From NCBI GenBank assembly GCA_013043915.1, contig JABEVH010000142.1, positions 1-10,436 of the forward strand: a DNA stretch of 10,436 nt. The letters run 5' to 3'. The position numbers were made by a program, and so were the translations under genes. The notes beneath the pieces are model-generated. The model was not told where the DNA came from. It was given only the letters and a program-made list of their open reading frames with translations, and did no database searches. This stretch comes from Pseudomonadales bacterium (GTDB lineage: Bacteria; Pseudomonadota; Gammaproteobacteria; Pseudomonadales; Moraxellaceae). This document shows positions 6,533-10,436 of this stretch, in pieces. The first letter of the stretch is position 1. Each line of letters begins with the position of its first letter.

Positions 6533-8362
6533 GGACCAGATACCGATGCCGATCGCGCAATGCCGGGCAGCAGCATTCATATCCAGCCACTGTGGAGCAG
6601 GGTGCTTTCCGGCAATGATGACGTTAACATAATGACGACTACGCAGACAGTGATCCATAACCGAGAGCAAACAGTTGGCATCCGGTGGCAGATAAACCCG
6701 AACTACTTCGGCTTTTTTATTCACAACATGATCGATAAAGCCAGGGTCCTGGTGCGTAAAACCATTGTGATCCTGCCGCCAGACGTGGGACGACAGCAGA
6801 TAATTCAGCGAGGCAATCGGTAGCCGCCAGGGCAACTGTGAGGATACTTTCAGCCATTTGGCATGCTGATTGAACATGGAGTCAACAATATGGACAAACG
6901 CTTCATAGCAGTTGAAAACTCCATGACGCCCCGTCAGTAAATAGCCTTCAAGCCAGCCTTCACACTGATGCTCACTGAGCATTTCTAAAACTCGCCCGAT
7001 GGTTGATAGAAACTCATCATTCGGTTGGATGCTGGCAGCCCATTGACGATTGGTTACCTCAAAAATGGCACCCAGCCCGTTTGAAATGGTCTCATCCGGG
7101 CCAAAGACACGAAAATTTCGCTGTAAGCTGTTTGCCTGGATCACATCACGCAGGAACTTAGCGAGCACATGCGTGTCACCTATTCCTCCTACTCCGGGAA
7201 TGGGCACGCTAACCGCATAGTCACGAAAATTGGGCAAGTGCAGATCGCGCAACAGTATGCCGCCATTAGCATTGAGGTTAGCTCCCATTCGCTGCTCACC
7301 GACCGGTGCTAGCGCAGCCAACTCCGGCAATAGACGCCCTTGTAGATCAAAAAGCTCCTGGGGCCGATAACTTTGCAGCCAGCTTTCCAGCAACTGCAGA
7401 TGACCGGGATGAGTAGCCGGATCGGAGATAGGCACTTGGTGCGAGCGAAACGTGCCCTCATTCTTCAGACCATCAACCATTTTTGGGCCGGTCCAGCCCT
7501 TGGGGGAATTTAGAACAATCATGGGCCAGCAAGGACGCTCGTTATTGCCGTTTATTCGAGCATCGTGCTGTATAAACCTGATCTTCTCCATGACCAGGTC
7601 AAGCGTACTGGCCATGGCTTCGTGCATCAAAACAGGCTCATGCCCTTCGACAAAATACGGGAACCAGCCGTAGCCCAACAACAACTGCTCCAGCTCCTTA
7701 TGACTGATACGGGCTAATATAGTCGGATTGGAAATCTTGTAGCCATTGAGGTGAAGGATAGGCAGGACAGCACCATCATTGACCGGATCAAGAAATTTAT
7801 TGGAATGCCAAGCGGTAGCCAACGGGCCTGTCTCAGCCTCCCCATCACCCACGACGCAAGCTACAATGAGAGCCGGGTTGTCAAACGCGGCGCCAAAGGC
7901 ATGGCTAAGCGAATATCCCAGTTCACCTCCTTCATGGATGGACCCTGGGCACTCTGGCGATGCATGACTGGAAATACCGCCAGGAAAGGAAAACTGCCTG
8001 AACAGCTTGCGCAACCCGTCTTCATCCTGGCTGATATTGGGATAAATTTCGCTGTAGCTACCTTCGAGATAGGTATTGCCAACCACTGCCGGCCCGCCAT
8101 GGCCGGGCCCCGATATATAAATCATATCCAGGTCGTATTTTTTTATAATACGATTTAAGTGCGTATAAATGAAATTTTGTCCCGGTGTCGTACCCCAGTG
8201 CCCAAGCAACATATGCTTGATATCGCTGAGCACCAGCGGCCGTCTCAACAACGGGTTGTCACACAGATAAATCTGACCGACAGCTAGATAATTGGCGGCA
8301 CGCCAATAGGCATCCATGTGCTGAAGTAACTCAGGGGTGAGGGTATTGCTATCTGATTTCAT

Positions 8363-8664
8363 ATTATCCCGTCCGGTCCTGTCTTAATATTTTTCGTACA
8401 TTGCCCTGATTGGAGTCCCTACCTGACCGATGCACCCGGAACACAGCTCTGATCCAACAAATTGCGCATCAGACCGTGCCAACCTATAGACTCCACCATG
8501 GGGGCCTGCGCAGATGGAGTCTTCTTCCCTCATTGAGGGGCATCACGGTTAAACCCTGGAAGCGAGCACATCTCCAGCTTCTGCGTTCATGGCCATGCTC
8601 CCGCTCACCATCAACATCTGATGGATGCTGCACCATGCCCTCCTGACCTGAGGCTCAGCACGAT
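8363..8664. other. pgm-xfp intergenic region with small inverted repeats
   Basis: These 302 bases separate pgm from xfp and show no recognisable gene. They contain AGACTCCA/TGGAGTCT (8488-8495 and 8515-8522), CCCTC-ATT-GAGGG, and CCATCA/TGATGG around 5 bases (8608-8624). None is followed by a T-run on the minus strand. On the minus strand AGGAGGG (8644-8638) precedes a start (ATG 8636 or GTG 8633) of an Arg-rich frame of about 50 codons ending at TAG 8486-8484, of doubtful reality. I found no strong sigma-70 promoter for xfp. The xfp ribosome site just upstream of 8362 is weak (GGGA). Confidence 0.5.
8488..8522. repeat. Perfect 8-bp inverted repeat in the pgm-xfp gap
   Basis: AGACTCCA and TGGAGTCT are exact reverse complements separated by 19 bases. 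It could be an operator or an RNA hairpin upstream of xfp. No terminator-like T-tract follows on the minus strand. Confidence 0.4.
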
Positions 8665-10374
8665 TCATGCTCGTATTTCCGGCGGTGTCTCAGCACTGCA
8701 CGGACTAACATTAAAATCATCCGCAGCACCCATCATGGCCGTGTCGATGATGGCCTGCGCTTCGCGCAGGATGACGTGCAAATGCTCAACACCGCGCATG
8801 CTTTCCGCGTAAATCCTGTAAATGTCTTCGGTCCCCGATGGACGAGCCGCAAACCACCCCCCCGCTGTCATGACCTTTATGCCGCCGATGGCCGCCTCGT
8901 TGCCCGGCGCATGGCTCAAAACCTGCTCAATATTTTCGCCAGCCAGTTGCCTTACATGAATTTGCGACGCCGATAGGGTCATTAGTCGTTTTTTCTGAGC
9001 TGGTGTAGCCAATACATCCATACGGTCAGTCACAAACTCACCTAGTTCAGTTGCCAACTGTCCGTAGTACATGCCAGGATCCAAGCCGGTACCGCCGGTA
9101 ATTTCGGCTGACAGCAGGGCCGCCACCATGCCATCCTTATCGGTGGTCCAGACTCGGCCATCCCTGCGGCTAAAGGTGGCTCCCGCGCTTTCTTCGCCGG
9201 CAAACACCAATCGACTGTGCAGCAGTCCATCAACAAACCATTTGAACCCGACCGGCACCTCGTAAAGTTGACGTCCCCCTCTGGCGCAGACTTTATCAAT
9301 CATGGAGCTACTGACCACGGTCTTGCCAACGGCTGCCGTCAATGCCCAGCCAGGGCGATGTTTAATTAGATAGTCGATAGCCACCACCAGATACTGATTG
9401 GCCGGCAACAGACCTATGCCAGGGCAAACAATACCGTGGCGATCGTGATCCGTATCGCATGCAAAGGACACGTCAAACTGATCCTTATGGTGAATTAGGC
9501 ATTGCATCGCATAAGAGGATGAAGGATCCATGCGAATTTTTCCGTCTCGATCCACACTCATGAAAGCAAACGTTGGATCAACGACTTCATTGAGCACCGT
9601 GAGATTAAGCCGGAAATGCTCTGCAATCGCCGCCCAGTAATGCACACCAGCACCCCCGAGGGGATCAACCGCCATACGCACACCGGATCCTCGGATAACA
9701 TCAAAATCCAGCACACTGCACAGGTCACTGATATAGGCATCCATAAATCGGTGCTCGCGTGTCGTACTGGCACGCAGCGCCTGAGTAAACGGTAGCCGGC
9801 GCAAACCCAGAAGCCCTGATGACAGCAAGATATTGGCCCTGGATTCTATCCACGATGTGACCACGGTATCGGCCGGTCCACCATGTGGCGGGTTATATTT
9901 GATGCCACCGCTATCCGGAGGGTTATGCGATGGAGTAATGATAATTCCATCTGCCAGTCCTTCTGAGTCACTACGGTTGTACGCCAGAATTGCATGGGAA
10001 ACAGCTGGCGTAGGCGTGTATTCGCCAGCTGCAGCAATCAGGGTTACAACACCGTTGGCTGCCAATACCTCCAGTACACTTTCGAAGGCTGGTTGTGAGA
10101 GGGCGTGCGTATCTCTACCAATGAAGAGCGGTCCCACGATTTTCTTGTGCTTGCGAAAATCACAAATGGCCTGGCTAATCGCCCATACATGCCACTCATT
10201 GAAGCTACGGCTGCTGGAACTCCCCCGGTGACCCGATGTCCCAAAGGAAACTCGCTGCTCTGCCACCAAGACATCAGGCCGCAATCCTGCATAATCATCG
10301 ATCAACTTTCTGACATTGATCAGCAGTGAAGATGGCGCAGGTTTGCCGGCAAGCGGACTACGTACTGCGCTCAT
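8665..10374 (-). CDS. pgm: Phosphoglucomutase (alpha-D-glucose-phosphate specific)
   Basis: It interconverts glucose-1-phosphate and glucose-6-phosphate, linking glycogen and sugar-nucleotide synthesis to central carbon flow. I start it at ATG 10374 because GGGGAG lies seven bases upstream; a TTG at 10407 would add 11 residues. The 569-residue product is slightly longer than E. coli Pgm (546) and aligns with it by eye throughout. FGTSGHRG lies near 44-51, the phosphorylated serine is S149 in TPSHNPP, the magnesium loop is D307-T-D-H-D-R312, the sugar-binding loop is GEESAG at 393-398 and the phosphate loop is RPSGTED at 511-517. 'VPVGFKWFVDGL' is typical too. The C-terminal tail after residue ~550 is extra and variable. 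It is the first gene of the minus cluster in this window. Whether it is cotranscribed with xfp across 302 bases is unclear. Confidence 0.95.
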   Translation of the reverse strand: MSAVRSPLAGKPAPSSLLINVRKLIDDYAGLRPDVLVAEQRVSFGTSGHRGSSSSRSFNEWHVWAISQAICDFRKHKKIVGPLFIGRDTHALSQPAFESVLEVLAANGVVTLIAAAGEYTPTPAVSHAILAYNRSDSEGLADGIIITPSHNPPDSGGIKYNPPHGGPADTVVTSWIESRANILLSSGLLGLRRLPFTQALRASTTREHRFMDAYISDLCSVLDFDVIRGSGVRMAVDPLGGAGVHYWAAIAEHFRLNLTVLNEVVDPTFAFMSVDRDGKIRMDPSSSYAMQCLIHHKDQFDVSFACDTDHDRHGIVCPGIGLLPANQYLVVAIDYLIKHRPGWALTAAVGKTVVSSSMIDKVCARGGRQLYEVPVGFKWFVDGLLHSRLVFAGEESAGATFSRRDGRVWTTDKDGMVAALLSAEITGGTGLDPGMYYGQLATELGEFVTDRMDVLATPAQKKRLMTLSASQIHVRQLAGENIEQVLSHAPGNEAAIGGIKVMTAGGWFAARPSGTEDIYRIYAESMRGVEHLHVILREAQAIIDTAMMGAADDFNVSPCSAETPPEIRA

Positions 10375-10381
10375 GACTGCA

Positions 10382-10387
10382 CTCCCC
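10382..10387 (-). promoter_or_regulatory. Shine-Dalgarno site of pgm
   Basis: GGGGAG on the minus strand, seven bases before ATG 10374, favours this start over TTG 10407. Confidence 0.6.
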
Positions 10388-10408
10388 GCTGCTGGAGATA
10401 GCGACAAA

Positions 10409-10424
10409 TCAACCTGTTGGTTGA
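10409..10424. repeat. Short inverted repeat upstream of pgm
   Basis: TCAACC and GGTTGA form a perfect 6-bp stem with a 4-base loop, 35 bases before the pgm ATG. On the minus strand it is followed by TTTGT, so it could be the weak end of an upstream transcript or a 5'-UTR hairpin. The window ends too soon to tell. Confidence 0.3.
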
Positions 10425-10436
10425 GCTGTCATGCAC

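Larger units (their letters stand above)
5987..8362 (-). pseudogene. xfp: Xylulose-5-phosphate/fructose-6-phosphate phosphoketolase, interrupted by one in-frame TGA
   Basis: Phosphoketolase is a ThDP enzyme that splits xylulose-5-phosphate (or fructose-6-phosphate) with phosphate into acetyl phosphate and glyceraldehyde-3-phosphate (or erythrose-4-phosphate). The frame from ATG 8362 to TGA 5989-5987 is 792 codons including its final stop, close to family length. Recognisable motifs are GHWGTTPG from 54, GPGHGG at 85-90, 'SHASPECPG...HEGGELGYSLSHA' at 132-155, the ThDP motif GDGEAETGP at 172-180 paired with HLNGYKI at 204-210, then 'FRVFGPDE', 'GWLEGYLLTGRHG', 'SHVWRQDHNGF' and 'AGKHPAPQWLDM'. 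Codon 611 (6532-6530) is TGA where relatives have Trp ('GIWxWA'). The same frame then continues with full C-terminal similarity (AGNDLYAEPDIVMACCGDVP...). If TGA is a stop, a 610-residue product lacks the C-terminal ~180 residues. Reinitiation at GTG 6496 or ATG 6493 could give a 168-169-residue fragment. Confidence 0.9.

Noticed and set aside
6493..6535. Frameshift splitting xfp
   Set aside because: The downstream and upstream parts are in the same frame (33 bases between the TGA and GTG 6496, all translating to family-like sequence), so it is a nonsense codon, not an indel.
6038..6823. 261-codon plus-strand open frame
   Set aside because: It lies entirely antisense to the C-terminal part of phosphoketolase, has no recognisable motifs, and is a shadow of the coding frame opposite.
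1157..8362. Genome-wide reassignment of TGA to Trp
   Set aside because: gnd, pgl, fba, pgm and the true xfp end all terminate at TGA where the family ends, and Trp is encoded by TGG throughout.
10372..10407. TTG 10407 as the pgm start
   Set aside because: ATG 10374 has GGGGAG seven bases upstream and the added 11 residues show no family similarity.
1..10436. CRISPR arrays, tRNA or rRNA genes, defence systems
   Set aside because: No regularly spaced repeats, cloverleaf-like sequences, rRNA blocks or defence-protein motifs were seen; the genes are central metabolism.

Overview
The window looks like chromosomal DNA from a proteobacterium with moderate GC content. It carries a compact set of sugar-phosphate (pentose phosphate / phosphoketolase / Embden-Meyerhof) genes, with ATGA start-stop overlaps and ordinary Shine-Dalgarno sites. 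A short NAD-type 6-phosphogluconate dehydrogenase, a phosphoketolase, a plant/cyanobacterial-like class I aldolase and a Crp/Fnr relative of the 'VVGNEG...FMGG' type together suggest a beta- or gammaproteobacterium with autotroph-, ammonia-oxidiser- or methylotroph-like central metabolism. That placement is inference; no 16S rRNA or other taxonomic marker is present.

Layout. Bases 1-432 (minus) hold the N-terminal part of a Crp/Fnr-family regulator. Its family resemblance stops abruptly at a CTAA tetranucleotide near base 57, possibly an insertion-sequence junction. Bases 433-1156 are a long intergenic region with overlapping divergent promoter-like sites, a 12-bp tandem repeat and, just before the next gene, a perfect 8-bp inverted repeat. 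Bases 1157-2778 (plus) are a two-gene operon, gnd-pgl, overlapping by ATGA. It converges on a minus-strand cluster that reads, in transcription order, pgm (10374-8665), a 302-bp gap, xfp (8362-5987), fba (5990-4965) and tkt (4901-2856). The xfp and fba genes overlap by ATGA. A stem-loop lies between fba and tkt.

How the genes fit together. Phosphoglucomutase links glycogen or sugar-nucleotide pools to glucose-6-phosphate. Lactonase and 6-phosphogluconate dehydrogenase carry 6-phosphogluconolactone to ribulose-5-phosphate. Transketolase rearranges the pentose phosphates. Phosphoketolase would cleave xylulose-5-phosphate and/or fructose-6-phosphate to acetyl phosphate, and aldolase interconverts fructose-1,6-bisphosphate and triose phosphates. 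Glucose-6-phosphate dehydrogenase (zwf) and acetate kinase / phosphotransacetylase are not in the window.

The most notable observation is that xfp is interrupted by a single in-frame TGA (6530-6532) exactly where the family has a conserved Trp. The reading frame is otherwise intact from 8362 to 5987. It may be a fresh nonsense mutation, a base-call error or, less likely, a readthrough site. I see no convincing novel system, tRNA, rRNA or CRISPR array.
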